This document shows positions 1-11,500 of a stretch of 64,000 bases of DNA, one piece after another (position 1 is the stretch's first letter; every line of letters begins with the position of its first letter). Source of the stretch: Bryopsis sp. KO-2023 (Eukaryota > Chlorophyta > Ulvophyceae > Bryopsidales > Bryopsidaceae); NCBI GenBank assembly GCA_030272585.1, contig BSYQ01000011.1, positions 620,001 to 684,000 of the forward strand, read 5' to 3'. The notes under the pieces were generated by a model. The model did no database searches, was not told where the DNA came from, and was given only the letters and a program-made list of their open reading frames with translations. Position numbers and translations under genes: made by a program.

Positions 1-301
1 TGCAGCAACAATTCATTAATTACATTATGAAGACAGTACTAGAATAATTGTACATCATGATTAAACCCACAGCAAATATCATCCGTAGCTTCCTTCATCC
101 TTGAAATAAAGGGAAAAAAAACAAAAAAAACTGTGACCCTGATTTAGGGAGATCACACTTGAGAAAGGTTCACAATCCAAAAAACAGAAGAAGAAAAAAA
201 AATCATTCTGGCAGTATTCTGTTACCAAAAGCAACAGAATACATATTTCATTTAAATGATCTAAAATTTTGAATTTTAATCAAACCCAAATTGATTTGAG
301 G

Positions 302-2476
302 CTAGAGCTCCTCTTTTTCTAGCGTGGGTTCCAGTTTGGAGTTTTTCGTCTCAAAAGATTCGGACGGTTGAGGTGCCAATGGAGGCATTTCAATACAGAC
401 TGGATCGGAAGAGTGTGGAGCAGAACCTGGGTCTGGCTGAAAAATCAACCGTTGATCGCCTGACAGCAGAAGTCACATCGTTTTTCTTGGTTTTACTTAG
501 AAATCAATAAATCAAAACCCAGTTATTTTTTCAGGGGGATGGAAGTGGGAACTCTGTTCAAAAAAACCTTGAATGTATGTGTGATAAATCAAAACCAAAT
601 GGGTCCAAAAGTTGCTGGATCTATACTTTTGTTCATGGATGCAAAAACACCCAAAAATAAATAAAGAAACTGAAAAGGACACACCTTTATTCTAAAATCC
701 AATGAGCGTTCAGGATTTTCAATCAGAATTTCGTGGCATACCTTGGCTTCCATCTGAGCTGATGTATTTCCCAACCAGTGAGAGAATTCCTGAATCGTCT
801 TCTTCTGCAACCTTCATCGAAACCTCGACATGCCTCAGACTTCCTGAAACAAACACCTTTAACAAATGAGTAACCACAAACACAAACACAACTCCTCTCA
901 ATTAGCCAAGAGGCAAAAAAAAAGTGATTATTTTTAAAAATACACTACAAGATTTCGCGGAGAATGAATGAATGTTTATTTTGCATCAGGCAAACTTGCC
1001 AAACAAAGGTTGTCCACAACGAGGTGATTTAGCCCAACCCTTTGTTTATATATACAGAAAATATACAGAAAAAATCCAACTCAATACAGCCAGTTCTAGG
1101 AAATTCTTCGCAGTTGCATGAAAGATAAAAAGTAAGTCTAGGCACTTTCATCCTGATCATGCAGAGATCAATTTTGATATTTTTCAACAAAAATCTCATC
1201 GCCTTCCAAGTTGCATAAGCCCGTTCAGAGATGAGTCATACCTGAATATTCCTCCCTGGAAATATCTGCGAGCAGTCCGACATAACCCTCAGGGGCTTCA
1301 AAATTTCGAGAAAATTGATGGTTCCCTTCAGCCCATTGAAACTGCCCCGCGATGGGGCAGAACCAGCCTCGCACCTAACATCATGAAAAAACACTCAATC
1401 CAATATATCGATCACTACAACTGCTGGTACTTGCTTTTTTCCGCCAGTGCTGCTGAGGAGGAAGATGCACCTGGAACCAGATTCTTGTTTGGAGGAAAGC
1501 TTCATTCAGTGGGTGGTAGGATGCTCCACTCATGAACAAAGGAAGGATCTCAGATCAATACACTGAATGGTGTTCCGTATTTTTCTCACATCCATGTTCG
1601 GCAGCGGCGAGAGTAACGTTCCTTGAACATTTCCATCGTGATCAAATATTAGGTTGTACTCAACATCCAGACGCTCCCCAGCTGCAGATGTCCCACGAGT
1701 TCCTTTATATCTAGACAAAAACAAAAAAATCAGTATGTCTTTTAACAACAAATGCGTTGGAAGATAATGAAGGGGTAGGTTCTAGCACCAAACGATGCCC
1801 AGGTTGGTCAAAGATGTTTAGTGTTAAGCCTTTTCTTGTGTGAGTCACCTTCCCGATGGCAATTTGGGCCCAATCTCATGAGGAGAATGATCTGCCATAC
1901 GCCCGAGTGCTGTTTTCACAACATGGTTTTCGAGTGTGTAGAACATATGAACATTGACGTCATCATCAGCCTGAGAGTAACAGTGGCGAAGTTTGAAACA
2001 CACAGCTAGCAACAAGAACCCCCCCCTGCATCAGAGCAAAAACAAACTGTCACTTTTGGTGGAAAGATCACAGGAGGCCCGGAGAAATGGGTCCTTCATC
2101 GAGATTTGTGCCTGAATTGTAATTCAACTGATCAGTTGGCTGTGATGGAGGTGCATTTCGCAGTTACGAATTCCAGGGCCATAACAATCTCGAAGGAAGG
2201 AAAACACTAACACTTGACAGTACTGTCCAGTCGGGGAGGGATTCTGGGGACGGCCGCCATACTACGGAGTCTTACCCAAAAAATCATTCGTTGTCAAAAG
2301 GATATGCACTTGTGCAACGGCCCTTTCTTACCCAATGCCAACTTTAAGTGCCACTTTAAGTGCCACCTTGGTTCCTACATCATCGTCTTCAGCAGCGACG
2401 GATGATATCAAAAATTGGAAAAACACAACAGCAAGCCCACAGCGCCGCAGAAAATCACGGGCGGCGCAGCCTGTCG
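302..2476 (-). CDS. Unrecognised membrane protein family, copy A
   Basis: I do not recognise the family. Exons, read on minus: about 2476-2332 (hydrophobic signal-like segment, then VAAEDDD), about 2029-1846 (membrane segment, acidic stretch, ending KLPSGR), about 1714-1590 (YKGTRG... to NMD), about 1370-1243 (contains FQWAEGNH), about 840-740 (RHVEVSMKVAEEDDSGILSL) and 470-302 (C-terminus ending LEKEEL). The same exon order and phases occur in copies B and C on plus. The last exon is almost identical to that of copy C. The predicted shape is a signal or anchor, one membrane helix and a mostly soluble C-terminal part of roughly 200 residues. At the place where copy B has ATG, this copy reads ACG, so the true start may lie in an upstream exon (see 2487-3125) or the copy may be damaged. 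Confidence 0.6.
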
Positions 2477-2486
2477 TCGACAAATG

Positions 2487-3125
2487 TCACGTGTTGTTTC
2501 TTATGACGATGGCGAGAGAAATAAGAAGCATCGTTGAAACTGGTGCCCAAAGCAGGGAGGTTTTTACCGACCGAATCAAAGCGATCGCTGTTAAAATCTG
2601 CCAGACACGTTCCAAATTTTCGGGGCTCGAGTTTGAACCCTGAAACTGGCTCAAGCCAGTTGCCATGCAAAGATCAATCTGCAGAAAATCACAACTCGCC
2701 CATGTTTGTGCAACAACAGGGTTCACTACCACCACACTAGACTTGAGTAGATCCGCACCGTTTCGATACATTTCGCAGAAAACTGGTTTCTTAAAGACGC
2801 AAAGATACACTTCCCGACCAGCAGCGAATCCCGAAAACCTGTTCGAGTATTGGCCGCGCGCTGGTCTACAGGTTTACAGCCCGCCAGAGGGTCGCACAAC
2901 TGATCGATGGCAAGAACTGCGATTCAATGGACAGGTCCTGTGTAAGCGGTCCCTCTGGAAATACTCCATGCGAAAAGGGATCAACCTTCGTTGCGTCGAA
3001 AGAGAGCCGTGTCGAACCTATCCGACTCCGCATCGTGGCTGACCCAAGGAGTGTGATATTCAAAGGATCAGCGTTTGAAGGGACGTAGACTCTTAAATGA
3101 GTGCTGTGCGTCTGATCATGGTTCC
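2487..3125 (-). other. 5' block of copy A (possible extracellular-domain exons)
   Basis: On minus this block contains open stretches (HLRVYVPSN, VFPEGPLTQDLSIESQFL and PVFCEMYRNGAD) that match, at protein and DNA level, sequence upstream of copy C at 25.26-25.7 kb. The EMYRNGAD stretch also matches copy B near 22.2 kb. An acceptor-like ACAG before GCTGC sits at the junction with the signal-like exon in all three copies. I infer that these blocks are upstream exons of the same genes. Borders are uncertain. Function is unknown. Confidence 0.35.
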
Positions 3126-4116
3126 TCGCACGTTCTGTGGTGTGGTTGCATCTTGGGTACCAAAACGCACTGTTTTTCCTTCTCTGAAATAACAGTTTTT
3201 TTTTGTTTTTTTTTCTGTTTTTGTTTTTTTTTTGTTTTTACAATGTAATTTGATGTTTGTTTGTTTGTTTGTTTGATTGATTTTCCTTCTCGTTTTTTCG
3301 ATTTTTCTTATTCCTTTTCAAGATGGATCATCAATTGCAAAGAAAGCACAACATAAAGACAAGACCAATTAAGAAAAGAGGGCATGCATTTTTCTCTCTC
3401 AACAAAATCCCGCAAGATGTTATGGACGGGTAAAAAGGTTGTAAATGGAATGTTAATCAAAAAAGTAAGGCAGAAATGAAACGTTGAAAAAAACATTGAT
3501 TTTAGACGAAATGGTGTCTTCATATGGTGGCTGCTTCTTGCTTCTGGGATTCAGCAAGCGGAGCGAAAGCAATCAAAATCAACAAGGGCTACCATGGTCC
3601 GGCTACAGTGGGCAAATATATTATCAACTTTGAGAGGTTTTTTGGAAGCTGGACACGATGGGCAGGCCATTGGAGTCATGGATTTTAAGACAAGGCGGAA
3701 GAAGGAAAAGGAAGCGGCTTCAATATATATTCACGAGTTCGTAACCAGGACGTCGGTCAAAAACAATTGTCTGTACCAAATCCTACCGGAAACAAGCAAG
3801 TGGGTGTCTAGAGTACTTACAAGATTTGATTTGTACAAGTCCTTGCAAAAACCCCTCTGCCAAGGAAATCTACTCCCCGCCAAAAGAAACTCCCCCCCCC
3901 TCCCAATACTGTCGCAGGTTACTAAAGTGCCCCACAGGCACGACTTCCTTGCAGCACCTTCGCTTGAATACAAACTCTAAAATGGGTGTGATATGTGGCG
4001 GGTTGTTACTTGAAAGCACTATCTACTGAACACGCTGCATGCCTTAAGGCGGAAGCTTCGCTCCTTTTGGAGGTCTCGAGACTGCCTAACGATAGCAGCG
4101 TATTGTTGGGTTTCCG
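3126..4116. other. Intergenic stretch, T-rich
   Basis: The left part has poly-T runs and a short GTTT repeat near 3258. A 128-residue open frame at 3594-3980 has no family features that I can see and no convincing splice context. I call no gene here. Confidence 0.4.
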
Positions 4117-5695
4117 TCAGAACGAAAAATGACGACCAAGACGGGTGCTGCGGAAGTGGCCAATGTACTCCCTTATGGGCTCGATGTAATTCGAGCTTAG
4201 ATTGCCCTTTTCATACTCCCCTTTCCAGAGATTCTTCATGCGACTCTCACGAGAAGGATGGGTGCTAGCAAAGGAACCGTGCTCAACAGTTTCTGCAAAC
4301 CTCTTCAGCCCACCCATCCTGCAGTATCCTCCGAGGTGTGCGAGTTCTGTTCCAATGGCATCAGCCTCGTGCTCGAGCCTTCTACTGAGAGGCAGCACGC
4401 TCAGCACCAGGCCTCCTCCACGAATCAAGCCGTGCATTAGGAGCTTCATCACCAACGACGCTGCACACGCAACTCTCTGTAGCAAGAAACAAAAAGCAGA
4501 ATAGATATGACAATAACGTTCTCTCAGTCGCTGTGTAATTGAAGCCTTCCATTGGTACCAAGGGACTTACCAGCTCTCTGTTCGCATCGGGTGGGGCATC
4601 GTTTCCTCGCGCCCTCCACGTTTGACGATTCCAGACATAGTGGTCAATCAGCCGATCGCAGGACCACTCGATCGCAAAATGGAAGCTTTCAGCTTGGAGG
4701 CGGTGGCCAATTATTTCTTGCCCGTGCTGAGCGAATACGTGAGCGAGTTCGTGACCCACTACGAACGCCACTCGATCAGCGTCGCCACAAGCGTTGTCAA
4801 TCAGCCCTGCGTTCAAAAGGATCCATTCTCAACAGCCTTGTTCAGGAACTCACTGGGAGACTTTTGATGTTGCTCTCATTGCACACCTTGATAAATATAG
4901 ACATGTCCCATGCTCGCGTGGGCGTTGTCGATGTTCGGTCTCAAAACGTGCACGTACGAGCCTTTCAGCTGGTCCGTAGGATCAAACCCAACCTTTCCTT
5001 CTAGGTACTGTTTCTTCATCCCTTTCAGGATTTTCGACCGTATTTCTGAGACAAGCCTGTGTGCGGAGCTCTGAAGTCACCAGAAGAACCATAGAACTTG
5101 AGCATTACCCGAAGCTTTGGCGGATGTTGCAACATAGGGTGATGCTGTCTTAATTTCTTGAGCTCAAATGACGATTCCGGAATCAGGGATCCCTGAGCTA
5201 TGAGCATACCAGATTAGCGAAGATTGACGCTGGCGACTTGGGTGCGACATTCTCGAGAGCCGCTCCGGATATATCCCACCATGCGTTGCGCCTTCGTTTT
5301 CTATTCGCATAAGGAATCGTTTCTATTGGTCCCTACCAGACAAAGTGCAACACATGCAACAATTCGACCAAAACACACATCACAAATAAAAATCCTGTAG
5401 CCCTGTTGGGCACATGGTGAGTTATCGCAATCCTTACCGTTTTCGAAAGGTTGATTAGAACTGCAAATAAGAGAGGTGCGCCAACCAAGTCTCTTTTGCT
5501 CAGTTTTCTCCCGCATTTGTGGAACCTGTCGATGTGAACTAAGACGGTCCACATTGCGGAAATGAAATAGAGTTGGACTGGGGTCGATGTACGGAAGAAC
5601 CGAGAGCTTGCGATTTTCCTGAGGCATAGCCGACGCAGAATCGCCCACAGCGGGACGAGCGCAGCTACTCGACGAAAAGGTCGGAAAAATCCCAT
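4117..5695 (-). CDS. OMA1: OMA1-like M48 zinc metalloendopeptidase
   Basis: OMA1 is a mitochondrial inner-membrane protease that cleaves OPA1-type proteins and responds to stress. The first exon (5695 to about 5442) gives a basic, Arg-rich leader typical of mitochondrial targeting and a hydrophobic helix (GAPLLFAVLINL). It is followed after an intron by PIETIPYANRKR, which resembles the OMA1 segment just after its membrane helix. Later exons give GHVYIYQ (near 4905), then LIDNACGDADRVAFVVGHELAH with the HExxH zinc motif (about 4805-4575). The last exon (about 4485-4117) carries EHEADAIGTELA, whose EHEAD glutamate is the expected third zinc ligand, and HPSRESRM. The exon near 5085-4905 starts after a plausible acceptor. 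A short intron around 5222-5170 is ambiguous (17 or about 47 nt). OMA1 is preferred over HtpX because of the membrane helix and the motifs around it. Confidence 0.8.
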
Positions 5696-5933
5696 CGAAC
5701 AGAGAGTCTGAGTTTTTCCGTCGACACCCTTTTAAACGTGGAAGCCCGAGACAGACAATCGGGGTCGCAATATAGCTGTCGGAAACGGAAGTTGAGGAGG
5801 CAGCTGGACTGGCGCCAACACAGGTTTGGGTGTTGAGCATCACAAGAGGGTTGCCCGGAAAAAACGTGCACGAAATTTCCGCACACGTAACATGTTGCAC
5901 ACTTCTCGGCAACACCCAATATACACAGAGCCA

Positions 5934-6785
5934 AGGTGCATGGATAAGAGAACTCGGTAGACGGAATCCGTGACTTTGGTGTAAGGGTGGGCGTGATTCG
6001 TGCTGTGGCCCTTCATGGATTGCGAGGCTGCGATATGCGGGTTGGCTTTCTAACCGGTGCGTCGTCTGATCAGACTCTCTCTTAAAATCGATCTTCTGGC
6101 CTCAACGTTTACATTACCGAACAGCTACGTCCAAAAGAAGCGAGGACGTTTTCGACCCTTCCCTACTTTGAAGTGAGCATCAACCGTCGATTGCGATGCG
6201 AAGGTTCTTGGCAAACACAAGTCCCGGTGTAATCGCCACATCTCATAACACACCCAACCTGTGGGCACCAGACAGTTTTTGGCCGCCCGCCATATGAGTC
6301 ATCAATAACAATTTGCCCAACAAATCCGTGGAGCTGAGCACAGGAGACAATTTTCTTTTTCCGTGTTGCCTCATCGCGACGCTTACGTTCAGAAACTCTT
6401 CGTCAGTTTTCGATCGTATGCTACGTTTCCGTAGACTTTCAACGACAAGCGAAATCATTCGGGGCAATTTGTCGGACCCATTGACGTCTTCTGCTGGTAC
6501 CCAGTCGTCGTGTTGGTACATCCCCAAAGAAGACAGAGACGAGTCGAAACGAACATATTGTTTACAGGGCGTAAATTTGTCCAATTTAAGGTGGGTTAGA
6601 TTCGGTTGGATGATATGTTCGTTCTTCTTATGGCTGGATCTTAAAAGCCATAAAGCTTGATGTTGTGGTGTGATGTGCCTGTCAATGCTTATTTTGCTCA
6701 ACATTACCTCCCCATTCGTGTGAGGATTGACATATTTTCTCAAGAATTATTTGCTTCAATTTGCAGCCATTGTCTTGGTGGATGT
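5934..6785. other. Intergenic stretch between the OMA1-like and helical-repeat genes
   Basis: This stretch holds the presumed promoters of the two flanking genes, which are transcribed away from each other. A 166-residue minus-strand frame at 6743-6243 is the only long frame. It is listed separately with low confidence. Confidence 0.4.
6243..6743 (-). CDS. Possible hypothetical protein or exon
   Basis: This is an open frame of 166 codons with no recognised domain. The C-terminal two thirds (from FDSSLSSLGMYQHDDW onward) have a composition that could be coding and contain SLRKRSIRSKTDEEF. No partner exon or splice evidence is clear. A competing plus-strand frame covers 6313-6660, so this may be chance. 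Confidence 0.2.
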   Translation of the reverse strand: MRKYVNPHTNGEVMLSKISIDRHITPQHQALWLLRSSHKKNEHIIQPNLTHLKLDKFTPCKQYVRFDSSLSSLGMYQHDDWVPAEDVNGSDKLPRMISLVVESLRKRSIRSKTDEEFLNVSVAMRQHGKRKLSPVLSSTDLLGKLLLMTHMAGGQKLSGAHRLGVL

Positions 6786-8034
6786 ATGTCTGAAGGCTCC
6801 AGTTTATTTCTGAGAAGCATTTCCAGGCCCAGAGAATATCGCACAAAACAGTTTGGATGGGAGCCTTTCCAAGTAGAAAGACAGCCCTCCGGAATGTTCT
6901 CACAGAAGGTAATGCAAGGGGCATATCTGGATTTCCGGTTCTTCAAAGATATGTATATAAATACTATCAATGGAGGACTTTTATTGGTCCGATGATGCTA
7001 ACCTGTTGCCCTTTTTTTTCCCTGACAAAAAAACATGGTTTCCATCATTGGCCCTAATTTCTCTGTGCAAATTCCTTCTAAAGTGGCAGGGCCGATGTAT
7101 TAACACGAAGTTTGAGATTCAAAAAATTCTAATGGGATGCAAATTCATCGAGTCATGAAGCCACGTCATGTTAATTGGGGTTTTTGACTTACACCGGCAG
7201 AACTCTCACTATTCCAGGGCTTATTCTCGCACCTCGAGGAGGAAAGGGCGACCCCCACAACACAAGGAAAGAGACAAGATTGCCGAGGCTTTCGAAAAGA
7301 TGCTGATGTCCTCTCGACACCAGCTTGGGTACAACCCCAAACTCACATGGGATGATTGCAAGATGCTGGCTCTGCAAGACCTCGATGGGATCACGCCTCA
7401 TCGGATTTGTGTGATCCTGAATTGCTGCAAACAAGGAAAGTACATAGATGCTGCTCTGTTGGAGATTCTGCTGAGGAACACTCTGGCCAACGAGGAAGCC
7501 ATGGCGAATTTTAGACCGTTCAGCATCAGTATGGTGATTCAATCGATGGGGATGATGTTTCGGAGGGCCAAGGAGACATACAAATCTCAGGCCATTCACT
7601 TCTTTGAGAGGGAGGGCCGCCAATTCGTCGAAGCGCTGTTGGAAAAGTGTGTGAGGGAGGAGTTGTTCACTCGGCGAGATTATGGTGTGAAAGAATTGTC
7701 CATGTTGATCCACGGCTTGGGTCTGTTGTTCGATACATCAGATCTGGAGGATGCAGTGCCTGTTGTCGAGCAGAGCATGGATATAACTGGACCGGAGTTC
7801 GTTAGAAAGGGTAGGGTTGTGCCAATTTTCCCTCACAATTTTCTGAACATGGCACATGGATGGTCGAATTTGGATTATAGGGACGATGAGGTGATTGATC
7901 GTTTTTGTGATTTGCTGCGGAGGGAATTAGAGATGAGGCGGGAGTTTTTTCGAGGGGATGAAATAACCCACATTGGGTTTGCCCTCCAGAGGCTCGGTGT
8001 GTCGAGAGCTTTTCTGAACGAACATCGGGGCTGA
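6786..8034 (+). CDS. Organellar-type helical-repeat protein (OPR/FASTK-like), hypothetical
   Basis: The proposed first exon starts at ATG 6786 (MSEGSSLFLRSISRPREY) and ends at about 6906 before GTAATG. The second exon begins after a CAG at about 7198 with NSHYSRAYSRTSRRKGRPP and runs to the stop at 8034; both are in phase 0. The basic Ser/Arg-rich N-terminus suits organelle import. The body is all-helical with recurring segments: FSISMVIQSMGMMF, VKELSMLIHGLGLLF, FPHNFLNMAHGWSNL and DEITHIGFALQRLG. These resemble the degenerate 35-40 residue repeats of the octotricopeptide and FASTK-type RNA-binding proteins that are common in algal organelles. This is a resemblance, not a firm assignment. No RAP domain follows the last repeat. 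Confidence 0.5.
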
Positions 8035-8518
8035 AATTGATGCAATGTGTAACCACCATGCTCCCATCCAGAATGATCCAGAGACTGATGTCTTTTTCTT
8101 TGGTGGTATCTGAACCTAAAGACAACTTCTCCTTGTTTTCAAATGTTGGTTTTTGGCTTTGAGTTGAAAGAGGTGGCCCTGTAGATCCTTCCCTTCTCCC
8201 CCCCCCAAAAAAAAGGTTGAGCCTCAGATGCGTTACCCAAATGATGGACTGGTTTGTAAGACTGATTTGTTTCGCTGACACAGCCCTCTGCTTACACTTT
8301 CTACGTACTAATTACCATCATACGTTAGTACAAATTGCTTTTCCCCATTCCCGTGAAGAAATTTTTGCCACAAAATAATGATGCAACTCTAGAGGGCAAA
8401 TGTATAATAATACACCACCGCCTTTCTCCTTTTCTATTGAGATGGCCCCTCCAGAGTGACTGATTCAGGAATTAGTTCCTCGATGTCGTTTTTCATCAGT
8501 CGCTTTCCCGTCGACCGA

Positions 8519-11500
8519 TCAGGCTTCTCTATCTTTGAACCTCTTGATTCTCACTGGCACCCCGTAGCACACTGCAGCAGCCCCCGTTAAGTACCTCAAA
8601 TCGCACGATTCCCTGCCTGCTGATAATGACGTGGCCAAACACACCGAATCCACATCTTCCCCACTTCTCGACTTCTTCCAGGAATTCAACACCCCTTGGC
8701 TAAACTGGTTGATGCTCCTGTCTGTCACGGTCCATAGGTTTCCGATGACTGCAGGGCAGCCCCCCAACAAGAAATTGAGAATTCGGCCGTTGGGTTCGTA
8801 CCGCCCTTGATCCCAGAGCGTCCCGCTGTTGCAACCCATGATCAATGCTGCCGAGCGGCAAGACAATTTCTTGAGTTCATTTGAGTTGATGAATCGCTCC
8901 CCCAAGCCATGCCCGAAGTATATATACATGTCTCGGGCCTCCAATTCTCTGGACAACTCATCCCAGCAGGGCCGGGCTCCGGTCACCCCTCTCCAATTGG
9001 GTATTTCTGAAAACTGATCCTTGAAAGTGCCGAGGGTGGGCAAGTCTCCATCTGGATCCAGCACATAGAACGTAGACTGAAGGTCGATGTTGCGCATTGG
9101 TCCCATCTCAACATCGTCCCCTAAATCTTGTTTGTTCAGCTCCATTCCTAGTGCACAAGCAACGACTAAGCTTGGAGCTCGATAGAACGTCCAATTAGCT
9201 AAACTAGGGCAGTTTTCCCAAGGCAGCGTCTGGATACTTGGATCCAATGTCAGCATGGACGCCATTCTGGATTCTTTCCCCATCGCTGCTTGGTTCGCCT
9301 CTTCAGAGATCGGTTTTATGGGTTTGGGTGTTTGGACTGGTCGACCTACACTTGCGGGGAGCTTGCTGATTTTGTTTGCTGGTCTGACGGGGGTCTTCGT
9401 TGCTTGCATGAGCGAGATTCGACTTTGCCTTCGCCTCGTTGCTGTGGGGGGTGGGTCCTAAAAACACCACGAAAGGAAAGAAAGCATGATTTCCCATAGG
9501 CTATTCCAAACCACCAAGCACATCGATAAAAACACAATATTTCAAAACCGGCAAATTCAGACCTCTACTGTTCTCATTGTTGGTTTTCTATTCACCGTGT
9601 CAGGGACAAGCATGCATGTTTCTTCCGCCACCGATGTCAAGCTGATCGATGGATCATTGGGTAGCCCATTCAAACCCCAGATCATCTTTCTGGCTTGGGA
9701 AACCTTGGTCGCCACCATGGAATCACTGGGGCAGCCCACTATCTCGCACAGCATTTCCACCCCCCTCGTCAACTCATCCAAAGATACATGATCTCCAGCC
9801 ATAAACGCTAATCGAATCAATTCTGTTAACACCGCAGTTTCTTTTGAGCCTGGTACGCTTCGAACAAACTCTTCAGTGAATTCCCTGGCTGCTTCAGCCC
9901 CCAAATCTTGGATTTGTTGATTTTCCATCTCTCCACTCAGCAGCCAGGACCATTCCCCGAGGCAGTTCTTATCGATATCCATGACTAATTCTTTCATAGA
10001 TTTTTCTGAGCGAAATCGTGATGCCCACCATTCTTTTTGGGCACTCCGATTCATGACCTCGCTTGCATCACCATCGAACGTAGTTTCCTGCCCCTTAAGG
10101 AGAGAATTAAATCTTTCCACAGAAGATAGCAGGTTCAATCGCTCAGATTCTACTGGATTCTCCAGTGTCTGACATACAGCTGGGAGCATGACCAAGATAG
10201 GGGACTTTCCGATCGAATATCGCCCAACAAGGACATTCTTAGTCCAAGGGTGTCGAGTAATGGCTAGGGAACATGTGTTTGGCGGCAAATGGGACATCAA
10301 ATTCTCCAAGTGTTCGCTGCATTGCTCATCCACCGCCACTAGATCCGATCTGTTGAGCCCACCAAAGCGCAAGGAAAATGTTGGCGGGGTCAACAAGCTC
10401 TGCAAATCCTCAGAGTTCAGCCTCACGCTTTTGAGATTTGTCAGACATTGGAGCCGAAAGGCTGATCCCAATGCCCAAAATAGAAAGAAAACAGCGGCAT
10501 TCATCTGGCCTCCCTGAGCAAACTCGGCGCTCAAATCCAGAGAAACTTCCTTCATTCTGTCAGGGATTTCTTGGAAATGGTTCCAACAGTACACCAAGAT
10601 TTCTATCCAGTCCAAAGCGCTATGAAGCCTGCCAGCCGTCACTATTTTCTGGGCTTGGGCCAGCATCCAATCATGGCTGATGCTGGTTGTAGGCTCAGCA
10701 TCCATTTCATCATCGCTGTCCAAAACAACCCTCCAAAACCGATCCCTGGTCGAGCGAAGTCCAAAAAAGTGCCCAGAATCGTCCAGATTACTAAATGCAC
10801 CCTCTGAACCCTTTCGGCAGATTCTGCAGCCTTGATAGATCGCAACGAGGGTGTCCGTCCCCAAATAATCCATGATACTCTCTCTGGCTCCGAGATGGTC
10901 GAAACTAGAAATCAAGACGCTCAGGGCAGGCTCCGTGTGATCGATGCTTACTTGGCAATCTGCCAGACTCGTTTCTATTTTTAGTCGAAGAGCCTGACTT
11001 GGCCATCGCATGCATCCTCCGAGGTCAACACCATTCAGAATTTCCAGTGACGCCTTGTACAGACATGAAGCTTCCGCAGAGCTTGACCTGTGCAAGTGGT
11101 AGCCCATCACTGACACAGGAATCTCCTTCTTTTAATCGGGCAAAAAACTTTTCGACACTGAGGGTACCATTTAGAAGTTAACAACTGTGGAAATTCACGA
11201 GGCTTCTGTTTTCTGAAGGAGAAATCGAGTGATGGGACGCACCCAGAATCACGACGACTGGCTGCTACACACCTTGTATTTGTGCCAGATGCCTGGGCAA
11301 GGTCCCCCTCTGTTTTCAACAGCAACGCCTCTAAGTATCCAAACATCCAATCCTTTTCTTCTGATCCTTGTTTCCCTGCCTCCACAGCACCTTTGGACTT
11401 TTCTAGCGCCCCCCTTGCCTGATCGAACATACCCAATCGAACATCCATCCCAGCTTTCATCAAATTCACCAAAGCGATGTATGAATGTGCATGCACGCTC

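Noticed and set aside
3594-3980. 128-codon plus-strand frame
   Set aside because: No recognisable domain, with competing frames on both strands of similar quality.
5165-5222. A 17-nt intron in the OMA1-like gene
   Set aside because: Too short for ordinary splicing. An acceptor further on, giving about 47 nt and the same phase, is more plausible.
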